Assembly: GCA_934202525.1 (NCBI GenBank)
Contig: CAKPYB010000025.1
Coordinates: 1 to 52,251 of the forward strand
Length of the DNA stretch: 52,251 nt
Origin: an uncultured Prevotella sp.
GTDB lineage: Bacteria; Bacteroidota; Bacteroidia; Bacteroidales; Bacteroidaceae
Direction of reading: 5' to 3'
Shown here: positions 33,744 to 42,416 of the stretch, one piece after another
How positions within the stretch are numbered: position 1 is the stretch's first letter
How the letters are laid out: every line of letters starts with the position of its first letter
The notes under the pieces: model-generated
Told to the model about the DNA's origin: nothing
Database searches by the model: none
Seen by the model: only the letters and a program-made list of their open reading frames with translations
Made by a program: the position numbers and the translations under genes

Positions 33744-35744
33744 ATGGAAAAAAACATGAAACATTATAACATAGAACAAGACATGAGATATTTGCAGTTG
33801 CTCTCTCAGTCGTTCCCTACCATAGCAGAGGCGAGCACCGAGATTATCAACCTGCAAGCCATCCTCAACCTGCCAAAGGGTACCGAGCATTTTCTTGCCG
33901 ATATTCATGGTGAGTATGAGGCTTTCCTGCATGTACTGAAAAACGCATCAGGAAATATTAAGCGTAAGGTAAACGAGCTCTTCGGCAATACCCTTCGCGA
34001 ACAGGAGAAGCGAGAACTCTGCTCTCTTATTTATTATCCTGAACAGAAACTGGAACTCGTCAAGCAGAACGAGCCTGATATCGACGACTGGTATCATATC
34101 ACCCTACACCAGTTGGTGGCAGTATGCCGCGATGTTTCCAGCAAATATACCCGAAGCAAGGTGCGCAAGTCGCTGCCATGCGATTTCTCGTATATTATCC
34201 AGGAGCTTTTGCACGAGCATACCGAAGATCATGACAAGACAGCCTATGTCAATGTTATTGTTGATACGATTATCAGCACAGGCAGAGCCGATGATTTCAT
34301 TATCGCCATAGCCAACGTCATCCAGCGCCTCGCCATCGACCAGCTCCATATTCTGGGCGACATCTATGATAGAGGTCCGGGAGCCCACATCATTATGGAC
34401 AAGATGCGCCGCTACCATAGCTGGGATATCCAGTGGGGTAACCACGATGTACTATGGATGGGAGCAGCAGCCGGCAATGATGCCTGCATCTGTAATGTGA
34501 TCCGTCTCTCCCTGCGATACGCCAACCTCTCGACATTGGAAGAAGGCTACGGCATCAACCTCGTACCACTCGCCACTTTTGCGATGGAAACCTACAAGGA
34601 TGATGAATGCAAAGAATTTCTGCCTAAGCTGAGCGGAGGAGCAGCAGCAATGGATGAAAAGACCCAACGACTCACCTCTCAGATGCACAAGGCGATAGCT
34701 GTCATCCAGTTTAAATTAGAGAACCAGCTCTTTAAGAAACACCCAGAATGGAAGATGAAAGACCGCTGTCTTTTTGACCATATCGATTATAAGAAAGGTA
34801 AGGTAGAGATTGACGGAAAAGAGTATGACATGACCTCCTGCCACTTCCCTACCATCGACCCGAGCAATCCTGACAAGCTATCAGAAGAAGAGGAAATTCT
34901 GATTCAGAAACTGCACCATTCGTTTATGGTTTGCGAGAAGTTGCACAAGCATATCAAGGTTATGCTGCAGCATGGTTGCATGTACGCTATCTTCAACAAC
35001 AACCTGCTTTTCCATGCTTCCTGTCCACTCAACGAAGACGGTTCATTGAAAGAGGTAGAAATCTATCCGGGCAAGAAATTCAGCGGTAGAGCCCTGATGC
35101 ATTATACGGGCATGCAGATACGCACAGCTTTCCAATCAGATTCTGATCCGAATGAAAAGGAATATGCCATCGACTATTTCATCTACCTCTGGTGCGGTCC
35201 AGACAGTCCACTCTTCGACAAGAGTAAGATGGCAACCTTCGAGCGCTATTTCATTACCGATAAGGAGACTCATAAAGAAGAGAAGGGATACTACTTCCTG
35301 CTGCGTGATGATGAACAGGTTATCGACCATATTATGGATGAGTTTGGGGTAACCGGTCCTAACCGCCATATCATCAATGGCCACGTACCGGTTCGCACTA
35401 CCAAGGGCGAGAATCCTATCAAGGCAAACGGCAAGCTGATGGTTATTGATGGTGGTTTCTCTAAAGCCTACCACAATGAAACAGGTATCGCCGGCTACAC
35501 CTTAGTATATCACTCCCGCGGATTTCAGCTGGTGCAGCACGAGCCGTTTACGAGTATGGAAGATGCCATCAAGCAGGGTACCGACATCAAGAGTACTACA
35601 CAGATTGTAGAAATGTCGAACCGCCGCATGCTGGTAGCCGATACCGATATAGGTTGCGAACTCCGTAAGCAGATAGAAGACCTGAAGGAGCTTCTCTATG
35701 CTTACCGTCATGGTTTCATCAAGGAAACAGAAAGGAAGAAGTAA
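33744..35744 (+). CDS. fbp: Fructose-1,6-bisphosphatase, class III
   Basis: This gluconeogenic phosphatase converts fructose-1,6-bisphosphate to fructose-6-phosphate. The 666-residue form is the class III enzyme first known from Firmicutes and common in Bacteroidota. Metal-binding motifs of the calcineurin-like fold are visible: FLADIHGEYEAF, HILGDIYDRGPGAH, WGNHDVLWMGA and later NGHVPVRTTKGENP. In-frame ATGs occur at 33744 and 33756; the first gives a normal length. It is a single-gene unit ending in a strong terminator. Confidence 0.96.
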   Translation: MEKNMKHYNIEQDMRYLQLLSQSFPTIAEASTEIINLQAILNLPKGTEHFLADIHGEYEAFLHVLKNASGNIKRKVNELFGNTLREQEKRELCSLIYYPEQKLELVKQNEPDIDDWYHITLHQLVAVCRDVSSKYTRSKVRKSLPCDFSYIIQELLHEHTEDHDKTAYVNVIVDTIISTGRADDFIIAIANVIQRLAIDQLHILGDIYDRGPGAHIIMDKMRRYHSWDIQWGNHDVLWMGAAAGNDACICNVIRLSLRYANLSTLEEGYGINLVPLATFAMETYKDDECKEFLPKLSGGAAAMDEKTQRLTSQMHKAIAVIQFKLENQLFKKHPEWKMKDRCLFDHIDYKKGKVEIDGKEYDMTSCHFPTIDPSNPDKLSEEEEILIQKLHHSFMVCEKLHKHIKVMLQHGCMYAIFNNNLLFHASCPLNEDGSLKEVEIYPGKKFSGRALMHYTGMQIRTAFQSDSDPNEKEYAIDYFIYLWCGPDSPLFDKSKMATFERYFITDKETHKEEKGYYFLLRDDEQVIDHIMDEFGVTGPNRHIINGHVPVRTTKGENPIKANGKLMVIDGGFSKAYHNETGIAGYTLVYHSRGFQLVQHEPFTSMEDAIKQGTDIKSTTQIVEMSNRRMLVADTDIGCELRKQIEDLKELLYAYRHGFIKETERKK

Positions 35745-35759
35745 GAAATCGAGCATACT

Positions 35760-35801
35760 AAAAAAGCCCCCGGTGCAACATGCATCGAGGGCTTTTTTTT
35801 T
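35760..35801 (+). terminator. fbp terminator, shared with the convergent gene
   Basis: AAAAAAGCCC...GGGCTTTTTTTT with an inner CGGTGCA/TGCATCG stem. A- and T-tracts on both sides allow use in both directions. The right end touches the stop of the convergent lipoprotein gene at 35800. Confidence 0.85.
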
Positions 35802-36258
35802 AGAATTTTCTGAACCGCAATCTCAGGGTCTTACTCTTCAGCTGCATCTTACCGCCAGTCATTACCTCCTTGGCAAAATGCTCATTCAGATGATTGACGC
35901 CACAAGAACGCAAAGAATCATTCATTTCGGTTAAAAGAACATCGCCTCCATAATCTTCATGCCAATTATTACGATAAACAGATGTAATCAGCAAGCTGTC
36001 GGAGGTTTGTTCAAAACGCAGATAAAATCCTCTACCTGCCTCGAAGCGATCATAATCACCAACCTGAATCAGCTTATACTGGCAGCCCCAGAATATGCGC
36101 TTATCGGCAAAGCTACAAGTACCCCCTGTAGCTAAAGTATCTACTTGCTCCAGATGCCAGAAACCATCCAAATCACCATTCTGGCTTGTTTCTATCTCAC
36201 ATGAACTCAGAGTGAACACCATAACAGCAAAGAAAAGTATTCCTATTATCTTTTTCAT
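35800..36258 (-). CDS. Lipocalin-like lipoprotein
   Basis: This is a 152-residue protein with a lipoprotein signal (MKKIIGILFFAVMVFTLSSC, lipobox LSSC). The mature part begins GDLDGFWHLEQVDTLA and has the alternating beta pattern of small Bacteroidota lipocalin-like domains (GFYLRFEQTSDSLLITS). Three further Cys residues are present. Ligand unknown. It follows the wzi-family gene by 10 bases and is probably co-transcribed, so a role at the outer membrane linked to surface polysaccharide is possible. Confidence 0.75.
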   Translation of the reverse strand: MKKIIGILFFAVMVFTLSSCEIETSQNGDLDGFWHLEQVDTLATGGTCSFADKRIFWGCQYKLIQVGDYDRFEAGRGFYLRFEQTSDSLLITSVYRNNWHEDYGGDVLLTEMNDSLRSCGVNHLNEHFAKEVMTGGKMQLKSKTLRLRFRKF

Positions 36259-36268
36259 ATTTTCTATC

Positions 36269-37858
36269 TTATCGATTATTATTTCTTTTCGTCAGCAACC
36301 CTCTCTTGCTGATGGTTATCTGCATACCGGCATTATGCCCCAGCATCTTTTCGCTTCCGAAATCCATCGCATAGCCTGCCTTTACCTGCCATTGATGCGG
36401 GAAATCATAATGAGCCTCTACCAGGAAGCTTGCATTATGATGCTTTTTTGTAAACGGAACGCTATAGGAGCCCCAACCTTTCTGATAGGTACCCAGTACA
36501 CGATAACCCAGGCGCTGTGTAGGCTGACCATCAAAACCCAGATGATAAGCTATGAAACGATTGTTTCTGATAATAATATATCCGTCATCATTATAAATAG
36601 GCGAACGGTAGAGAGGATTTCCTATCACCTGACCCCAGTGCTGCCATCCAGGATAGATGCTGTGGTTATAATAATCATCAGTACCCGCTACATGGTCTGC
36701 GATACCCGATGTACGGTCATGATTATACGGACCACTCTGATATTTGGTATAGAGATACTCAAGCACCACGTTTTTCAGCCAGCGCGAATACTTCAGATTC
36801 AGTTCTAAACCCAGCATGATATCCTTCAGCGAATACATGAAGAAACGGCGTTTTACCTTCTTATTCCAGTCTGCACCCTCACCATATCCATTATAGTCGA
36901 GGAGAAACATCTGACTGTGGTCTTCGAAAAAATGATCAGCATAGATGGCAGCTTTCCAACTGTCAGAGTCATAATTGATACGCATCAGCCAACTACCCAA
37001 CTGGTTACCGGCAACATTGGCATAAGCCCCTTCGCCAGCATCAGAGCCCGTTGCCGACAGCGCATGCCAGAAGCCTTTCAGATTTTTCTCGGTAGGAATC
37101 TGAACCATACTGTCACCCATTGGGCGATATGCATTGCCGCCAAACTGAGCTGCCATCTCCAAGCCCATTTCTATGCTGAGCGGACAGAAAGCATTCTCGT
37201 TGCCGATACGCAGGAAGCCTGCTTTGCTGTGATAGAGTATGTGGTCGCAATATTTAGTCTGCCGTTTTGTAAAATCGTGCTGCCAGCCATCATCCGTTGT
37301 CATACCATAAGCCAGATGACCTTTCAGCTGCAGCCAGCCTCTACCAAACGGAAGCGTCCAATATTCAGGAAGCGCCAGACGAACCTGAGGTATCGGACGG
37401 GCATTGATACCCAGACACTGGCTACCACTGGAGAGCGACTGGTTTTTCAACTCCATCGGATATTCCTTGGCACCTGCAGTCAGCACACCATAAAGCCAGC
37501 GAGCCTCTACATAAGCCTGCTGCACCACAACATTACTGGTATAGTTTACCGGTACCGCCACATCTACTCCATATCCTACAGCCCAGCGGCGAGCAGAATC
37601 AGCAGAAAGCGGACGAACCAGACTACCTCTGAGATAGCCGTTATTCTTCTCTAAAGAACTTAATCCATGTTTATTTGCGTTAAGCCACAATGGGGTTTTA
37701 CCATTCGAAAACGAACCTTGCATCTCAACACCATATTGTATGTCTTCCCCAAGATTTATCTTCTCCGCACCATTACTCTCTTGCCACATATACTGTGCCA
37801 TAGATGGGACTGCCAAACTGCAAAGGGCAAAACATACACCTACCTTAATCTTATTCAT
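36269..37858 (-). CDS. Capsule assembly protein, Wzi family
   Basis: This is a 529-residue predicted outer-membrane beta-barrel with a signal peptide (GVCFALCSLAVPSMAQ). Wzi-family landmarks are seen: an N-terminal region with GVEMQGSFSNGKTPLWLNANKHG, many alternating amphipathic strands, the HWGQVIGNPLYRSPIY stretch and a C-terminal AGYAMDFGSEKMLGHNAGMQI strand region. In E. coli, Wzi anchors capsule at the cell surface; the Bacteroidota homologues are likely similar. It pairs with the lipocalin-like lipoprotein gene downstream. Confidence 0.88.
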   Translation of the reverse strand: MNKIKVGVCFALCSLAVPSMAQYMWQESNGAEKINLGEDIQYGVEMQGSFSNGKTPLWLNANKHGLSSLEKNNGYLRGSLVRPLSADSARRWAVGYGVDVAVPVNYTSNVVVQQAYVEARWLYGVLTAGAKEYPMELKNQSLSSGSQCLGINARPIPQVRLALPEYWTLPFGRGWLQLKGHLAYGMTTDDGWQHDFTKRQTKYCDHILYHSKAGFLRIGNENAFCPLSIEMGLEMAAQFGGNAYRPMGDSMVQIPTEKNLKGFWHALSATGSDAGEGAYANVAGNQLGSWLMRINYDSDSWKAAIYADHFFEDHSQMFLLDYNGYGEGADWNKKVKRRFFMYSLKDIMLGLELNLKYSRWLKNVVLEYLYTKYQSGPYNHDRTSGIADHVAGTDDYYNHSIYPGWQHWGQVIGNPLYRSPIYNDDGYIIIRNNRFIAYHLGFDGQPTQRLGYRVLGTYQKGWGSYSVPFTKKHHNASFLVEAHYDFPHQWQVKAGYAMDFGSEKMLGHNAGMQITISKRGLLTKRNNNR

Positions 37859-37918
37859 AATTAAATTTATACTTTAAAGATAAAAACGGAATGATCTCTA
37901 TTATATTGCATATTTTGA

Positions 37919-37971
37919 GAAAAAAAAGAGCAACGCTTGCATCCCGATTCCGAGAACAAGCATTGCTCTTT
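37919..37971 (-). terminator. nqr operon terminator
   Basis: Fifteen-base arms AAAGAGCAACGCTTG (37925-37939) and CAAGCATTGCTCTTT (37957-37971) with one mismatch; on the minus strand followed by a run of T residues. It closes nqrABCDEF. Confidence 0.85.
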
Positions 37972-37984
37972 AATTAAATTATCT

Positions 37985-39259
37985 TTATCCGAAGTTATCA
38001 TACATGATGCTCTCAGGATCTACACCGAGAGAATCCAGATAATCGGTTACGGTCTTAATCAGCATTGGAGGTCCACAGAGATAGTACTCGCAATCCTCTG
38101 GTGCCTCGTGATCCTTCAAGTAGGTATCACGGATGCAGTTAACAGCAAAACCCTCGTAGTACTTCACGCCCTGAGCATCTGCCACTGGGTCCTTGCGGTC
38201 GAGTGAAAGATGGAAGTGGAAGTTAGGGAATTCCTTCTCAAGCTCCCAGAAATCCTCCAGGAAGAATGCCTCACCCAATGCACGCGCTCCGTAGAAGAAG
38301 TGAAGCTCACGGTCTGTGGTGTGCAAGGTCTTGGTCATGTGCATAATCTGCGCACGCAATGGAGCCATACCGGCACCACCACCAATCCAGATCATCTCCT
38401 TACCTGATGTGAAGTTAGGATGGAAGTCGCCGTAAGGACCACTCATCATTACCTTGTCGCCTGGCTTCAATGAGAAGATGTAAGAAGAAGCGATACCTGT
38501 TGGTACGTTCTGGAATCCTACCTGTGGACGTGGCAAGAATGGAGTTGTGGCGATACGTACGGTCAGGGTGATGATGTCACCCTCGTCAGGATAGTTCGCC
38601 ATAGAGTAAGCACGAACGGTAGGCTCTGGATTGTGAGCCTTGAGAGAGAAGATGTTGAACTTCTTCCATGCTCCGATGTACTCCTCGCCAATGAGATCCT
38701 TGTCGAAGTCCTTGTCGTAATCGATGCAGTCGTATGCAGGAATCTTGATCTGAGCGTAAGAACCCGGAACGAAGTCCATGTGCTCGCCTGGAGGCAGAGC
38801 CACCTTGAACTCCTTGATGAATGATGAAACGTTCTTGTTGGAGATAACCTCGCACTCCCACTCTTTCACGCCCATCACGCTCTCAGGCACCTTGATCTTC
38901 AGGTCGCCCTTCACCTTGCACTGGCATCCCAGACGCCAGTGGTCCTTGATCTGCTTGCGGGTGAAGTGAGGCTTCTCAGAATCGAGAATCTCGCCGCCGC
39001 CCTCGAGCACCTGAACCTTACACTGGCCGCAGCTTGCCTTACCGCCGCAGGCAGAAGGCAGGAAGATGCCGTTCTCATTCAGCGTAGTCATCAAACTGCT
39101 GCCCTGAGGCACGTTGATGGTCTTGTCGCCATTGATTTCGATATTTACATTTCCGCTAGGGCTGAGATACTTCTTAGCCACGAGCAGGATGATAACCAGC
39201 AGGAGAATCACCACGAGGAAAACTCCGATACTAGCCAATATAAATGATGTATTACCCAT
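37985..39259 (-). CDS. nqrF: Na+-translocating NADH:quinone reductase subunit F
   Basis: NqrF is the electron entry subunit: NADH to FAD to a 2Fe-2S centre. Residues 5-28 are the single membrane anchor. The ferredoxin domain has Cys71, Cys77, Cys80 (CGGKASCGQC) and the fourth Cys in RLGCQC. The FAD/NADH reductase domain follows with RAYSMANYP (FAD), WIGGGAGMAPLR (NADH) and YLCGPPMLI. It is the last gene of nqrABCDEF, 18 bases after nqrE. Confidence 0.97.
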   Translation of the reverse strand: MGNTSFILASIGVFLVVILLLVIILLVAKKYLSPSGNVNIEINGDKTINVPQGSSLMTTLNENGIFLPSACGGKASCGQCKVQVLEGGGEILDSEKPHFTRKQIKDHWRLGCQCKVKGDLKIKVPESVMGVKEWECEVISNKNVSSFIKEFKVALPPGEHMDFVPGSYAQIKIPAYDCIDYDKDFDKDLIGEEYIGAWKKFNIFSLKAHNPEPTVRAYSMANYPDEGDIITLTVRIATTPFLPRPQVGFQNVPTGIASSYIFSLKPGDKVMMSGPYGDFHPNFTSGKEMIWIGGGAGMAPLRAQIMHMTKTLHTTDRELHFFYGARALGEAFFLEDFWELEKEFPNFHFHLSLDRKDPVADAQGVKYYEGFAVNCIRDTYLKDHEAPEDCEYYLCGPPMLIKTVTDYLDSLGVDPESIMYDNFG

Positions 39260-39277
39260 ATCTATAGTCCTCCTATT

Positions 39278-39901
39278 TTAGATTTTCAAGCCTGAGAAGC
39301 AAAGCATAGCCATTGCCATGAGGCCTACTGTGATAAATGTGATGCCGAGTCCCTGCAATGGCTTTGGCACGTCGCAATACTGCATCTTCTCGCGGATGGC
39401 TCCCATCAGGACGATGGCGAGAGTCCAACCCAAACCGGAACCTACGGCATAAACGATGCTATCCCATACAGAGGTGATAGCCTGAGTATTGGTAGGATCC
39501 ATCAGGATGCGCTGCTGCATGAAGAGCGATGCACCCATGATGGCACAGTTTACGGCAATCAATGGCAGGAAGATACCCAGCGCTGCATAGAGCGATGGTG
39601 AGAACTTCTCTACAATCATCTCTACCAGCTGCACGATACCGGCGATGACGGCGATGAAGAGGATGAAGCTCAGGTAAGTGAGGTCAACACCCAGGATGCC
39701 ATCGGCGCTGAGCACCTTGGTCTGCAACAGGTAATCTACAGGCACGGTGATGAGCAACACGAAGGTTACTGCCAAGCCCAAGCCCAAAGAGGTCTTCACG
39801 TTCTTGGATACTGCCAAGTATGAACACATACCCAGGAAGTAGGCGAAGATCATGTTATCGACGAAAATCGAACGGAAAAACAAACTTATTGCGTGCTCCA
39901 T
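39278..39901 (-). CDS. nqrE: Na+-translocating NADH:quinone reductase subunit E
   Basis: This 207-residue membrane subunit has six helices and helps bind the membrane iron centre with NqrD. The start is the ATG at 39901 (MEHAISLFFRSIFVDNMIFA); an in-frame upstream extension to 39931 overlaps nqrD. The conserved LGMCSYLAVSKNVKTS segment carries the Cys ligand region, and the VNCAIMGASLF segment the second. It starts one base after the nqrD stop, suggesting translational coupling. Confidence 0.96.
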   Translation of the reverse strand: MEHAISLFFRSIFVDNMIFAYFLGMCSYLAVSKNVKTSLGLGLAVTFVLLITVPVDYLLQTKVLSADGILGVDLTYLSFILFIAVIAGIVQLVEMIVEKFSPSLYAALGIFLPLIAVNCAIMGASLFMQQRILMDPTNTQAITSVWDSIVYAVGSGLGWTLAIVLMGAIREKMQYCDVPKPLQGLGITFITVGLMAMAMLCFSGLKI

Positions 39902-39902
39902 C

Positions 39903-40529
39903 TTACTTCTCCTCCTTATAAATATAGGCACGATGTACCCAGATTACACATCCAACGAGAATCAATGCCATGGCTGGCATGGTCATCATACCGTTGTTAA
40001 CATATCCGAAGTTGTAAGCTCCCTCTGGAATCAGCTGGAAACCGAGCAAAGAGCCGCGGCCCAGGAGCTCACGAACAGCACCCACAATCACGAGGATGAG
40101 GGCGTAACCCAAACCATTACCTACACCATCGAGGAATGAAGGCCAAGGCTTGTTCATCATGGCGAACGCCTCCAGGCGACCCATCAGGATACAGTTGGTG
40201 ATGATCAGACCCACATACACAGAGAGCTGCACGCTCACGTCGTAGGCGAAAGCCTTCAGCACCTGGCTCACGATGGTAACCAGGGCAGCAACTACCACCA
40301 GCTGAACGATGATACGGATGCGCTGAGGGATGGTGTTGCGGATGATGGAAATAATCACGTTAGAGAATGCCGTGATGATAGTAACGGCAAGTCCCATCAC
40401 AATGGCTGGCTTCAGCTGAGAAGTAACAGCCAGGGCACTACAGATACCAAGCACCTGGACGAGCACAGGGTTGTCGCCGTTCAGTGGCTTGATGAATGCC
40501 TCCTTATTTTGTTTACTAAATAATGCCAT
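39903..40529 (-). CDS. nqrD: Na+-translocating NADH:quinone reductase subunit D
   Basis: This is a 208-residue six-helix membrane subunit paralogous to NqrE. The inverted-topology motifs VQVLGICSALAVTSQLKPA and LIITNCILMGRLEAFA carry the conserved Cys residues of the membrane iron centre. The end is LVGCVIWVHRAYIYKEEK. It follows nqrC by 12 bases within the operon. Confidence 0.96.
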   Translation of the reverse strand: MALFSKQNKEAFIKPLNGDNPVLVQVLGICSALAVTSQLKPAIVMGLAVTIITAFSNVIISIIRNTIPQRIRIIVQLVVVAALVTIVSQVLKAFAYDVSVQLSVYVGLIITNCILMGRLEAFAMMNKPWPSFLDGVGNGLGYALILVIVGAVRELLGRGSLLGFQLIPEGAYNFGYVNNGMMTMPAMALILVGCVIWVHRAYIYKEEK

Positions 40530-40541
40530 AATTTCGCTTAA

Positions 40542-41144
40542 TTATTTAATGAATTTAGCAAGACCTTCCTTGAGCATTGCATCCACACCATCAGATGTCA
40601 ATGTAGCACCGGTAACGGCATCCACATTGTTAGGATCGCCGGCAGGAGCGTCTTTCTCAACGCCCAGAGCGATGCCCTCTACTCCATCCTTGTGAATCTT
40701 CTTGCCCTGGAACTTCTGCTGCCACTTCAGGTTGTCCTTGATTTCAGCACCGAGTCCGGCTGTCTCGCCTTCGTGGTTGAAATATACGCCATAGATGGTG
40801 TTGTTGTCGGCATCCACGGCGATGAAGCCTGAAATACCGCCCCAGAGACCCATACCCTTTACAGAGTAAACGGTCTTCTTCTGACCATCAATCTCGCACT
40901 CGTAATACTTCATGCCGTCCTTCTCCTTCTCGTCCTTCACCACCTCTTTATATTTGGCAGCCGCAGTAGCGTTGTCAAGGTCGCGCAGGTTGAGGGAGTT
41001 CAGAATCTGCTTCTGAGTATCAAGAGCCACGTTGGCATCCTGTGTTGCCTTCAGCGAAGAAGACACGAACGCGAGCAGGAATGCCACGATTACCACGATG
41101 ATAACCGAATAGATAATAGTATAGCTATTTGAATTTGTCTTCAT
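40542..41144 (-). CDS. nqrC: Na+-translocating NADH:quinone reductase subunit C
   Basis: This is a 200-residue periplasmic FMN-bearing subunit with one N-terminal membrane helix (about 8-29). The covalent FMN motif is VDAVTGATLTS, with Thr181 as the likely attachment site. GETAGLGAEI earlier is also conserved. FMN attachment needs the flavin transferase ApbE, which is not encoded in this window. It lies between nqrB and nqrD. Confidence 0.96.
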   Translation of the reverse strand: MKTNSNSYTIIYSVIIVVIVAFLLAFVSSSLKATQDANVALDTQKQILNSLNLRDLDNATAAAKYKEVVKDEKEKDGMKYYECEIDGQKKTVYSVKGMGLWGGISGFIAVDADNNTIYGVYFNHEGETAGLGAEIKDNLKWQQKFQGKKIHKDGVEGIALGVEKDAPAGDPNNVDAVTGATLTSDGVDAMLKEGLAKFIK

Positions 41145-41162
41145 ATCTACATTCCTCCTACA

Positions 41163-42320
41163 TTATTTAATAGCACGTTTAGCACGGCGAGAGATGTTGC
41201 TCTGAACTACACAGTAGTCGATGAGTGGAGCAAACATGTTGCCGAAGAAGATAGCGAGCATCATACCCTCTGGATAACCTGGGTTCATCACACGTACGAT
41301 AACGGCGATGGCACCGATGAAGAATCCGTAGAAGTACTTACCCTTCTCTGTACGGGCAGAGGTTACAGGGTCGGTAGCCATGAATACGGCACCGAAGCAG
41401 AAACCACCGAGAACGATGTGCTCGTACCAGGCGATAGGTGTCATGCCGAGAGCCTGGAAGATAAGCGCCATCACGATGCCACCTGCGAATACAGAGCCCA
41501 TGGTCTTCCATGATGCGATGCCTGTCCAGAGAAGGATGATGGCACCGATGGCGATGGCGATTACGGATGTCTCACCGATACAGCCAGGAATGAAACCGAG
41601 GATAGAGTCGCAGAGACTTGCTGAAGGCATGCTGCCCTGAGCCAACTGACCGAGAGGAGTAGCTGCTGTGAAGCCATCAGGCAGGGTGTTACCCAGACCG
41701 AAGATAGCGTCCTTAGCCACCCAAACCTTATCACCACTCATAGCCAAAGGATATGAGAAGAAGAGGAACATACGGGCACCTACAGCCACATTGAAGATGT
41801 TCATACCGGTACCACCGAAGATCTCCTTGCAGAAGATAACTGCGAAGGCGCACGCCAGGGCGAGCATCCACAGCGGTGTAGAGATAGGAATGATCAATGG
41901 GATGATGATACCGCTGACGAGGTAACCCTCCTGGATTTCCTCGTGCTTCCACTGAGCCCAGGCAAACTCGATGCCGAGACCCACGATGTAGCTAACCAGC
42001 AACTTAGGGAGGACAGCCAGGAATCCGAAGCCGAAGACCTCGATGAAGCTGGCAGCATCCAGTGTACCTGCAGCCTTGAAATTCTGGTATCCCACATTAT
42101 ACATACCGAAGAGCAATGCAGGAATCAGGGCGATTACCACAAAGCTCATGATGCGCTTCGAGTCGATGGAATCGTGGATGCTGGCTCCGCTCTTCGCTGT
42201 CGTATTTGGCACGTACAGGAAGCTCTCAAAACCGTCAAACACGCTCTCGAAGGCATGCAGCTTACCTCCCTTCTGGAAGTTAGGCTTTATCTTATTGAGA
42301 TAATTTCTTAATGCACTCAT
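41163..42320 (-). CDS. nqrB: Na+-translocating NADH:quinone reductase subunit B
   Basis: This is a 385-residue subunit with about ten membrane helices, forming much of the sodium channel and quinone site. The conserved IIPLIIPISTPLWMLA helix, GGTGMNIFNVAVGARMFLFFSYP and the FMN site FTAATPLG (Thr221 probably bears FMN) are present. It is separated from nqrA by about 95 bases that hold an inverted heptamer array, whereas the other gaps in the operon are 1-19 bases. Confidence 0.96.
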   Translation of the reverse strand: MSALRNYLNKIKPNFQKGGKLHAFESVFDGFESFLYVPNTTAKSGASIHDSIDSKRIMSFVVIALIPALLFGMYNVGYQNFKAAGTLDAASFIEVFGFGFLAVLPKLLVSYIVGLGIEFAWAQWKHEEIQEGYLVSGIIIPLIIPISTPLWMLALACAFAVIFCKEIFGGTGMNIFNVAVGARMFLFFSYPLAMSGDKVWVAKDAIFGLGNTLPDGFTAATPLGQLAQGSMPSASLCDSILGFIPGCIGETSVIAIAIGAIILLWTGIASWKTMGSVFAGGIVMALIFQALGMTPIAWYEHIVLGGFCFGAVFMATDPVTSARTEKGKYFYGFFIGAIAVIVRVMNPGYPEGMMLAIFFGNMFAPLIDYCVVQSNISRRAKRAIK

Positions 42321-42331
42321 TATTTAAATAA

Positions 42332-42416
42332 TTAATAGTTAAAAGTTTATAGGGGTTTAGCTCAACCATGAAGCAGCCTTGCTATCAACTATAAACTATC
42401 AACTGTAAACTAAAAC
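42332..42416. repeat. Inverted heptamer array 3, inside the nqr operon
   Basis: Left arm 42332-42352: three in-phase 7-mers (TTAATAG, TTAAAAG, TTTATAG). Right arm 42382-42416: five in-phase 7-mers (CTATCAA, CTATAAA, CTATCAA, CTGTAAA, CTAAAAC), reverse complementary in character. They enclose 29 bases. The last unit overlaps the nqrA stop codon. In the mRNA it would form a stem between nqrA and nqrB. Confidence 0.8.
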
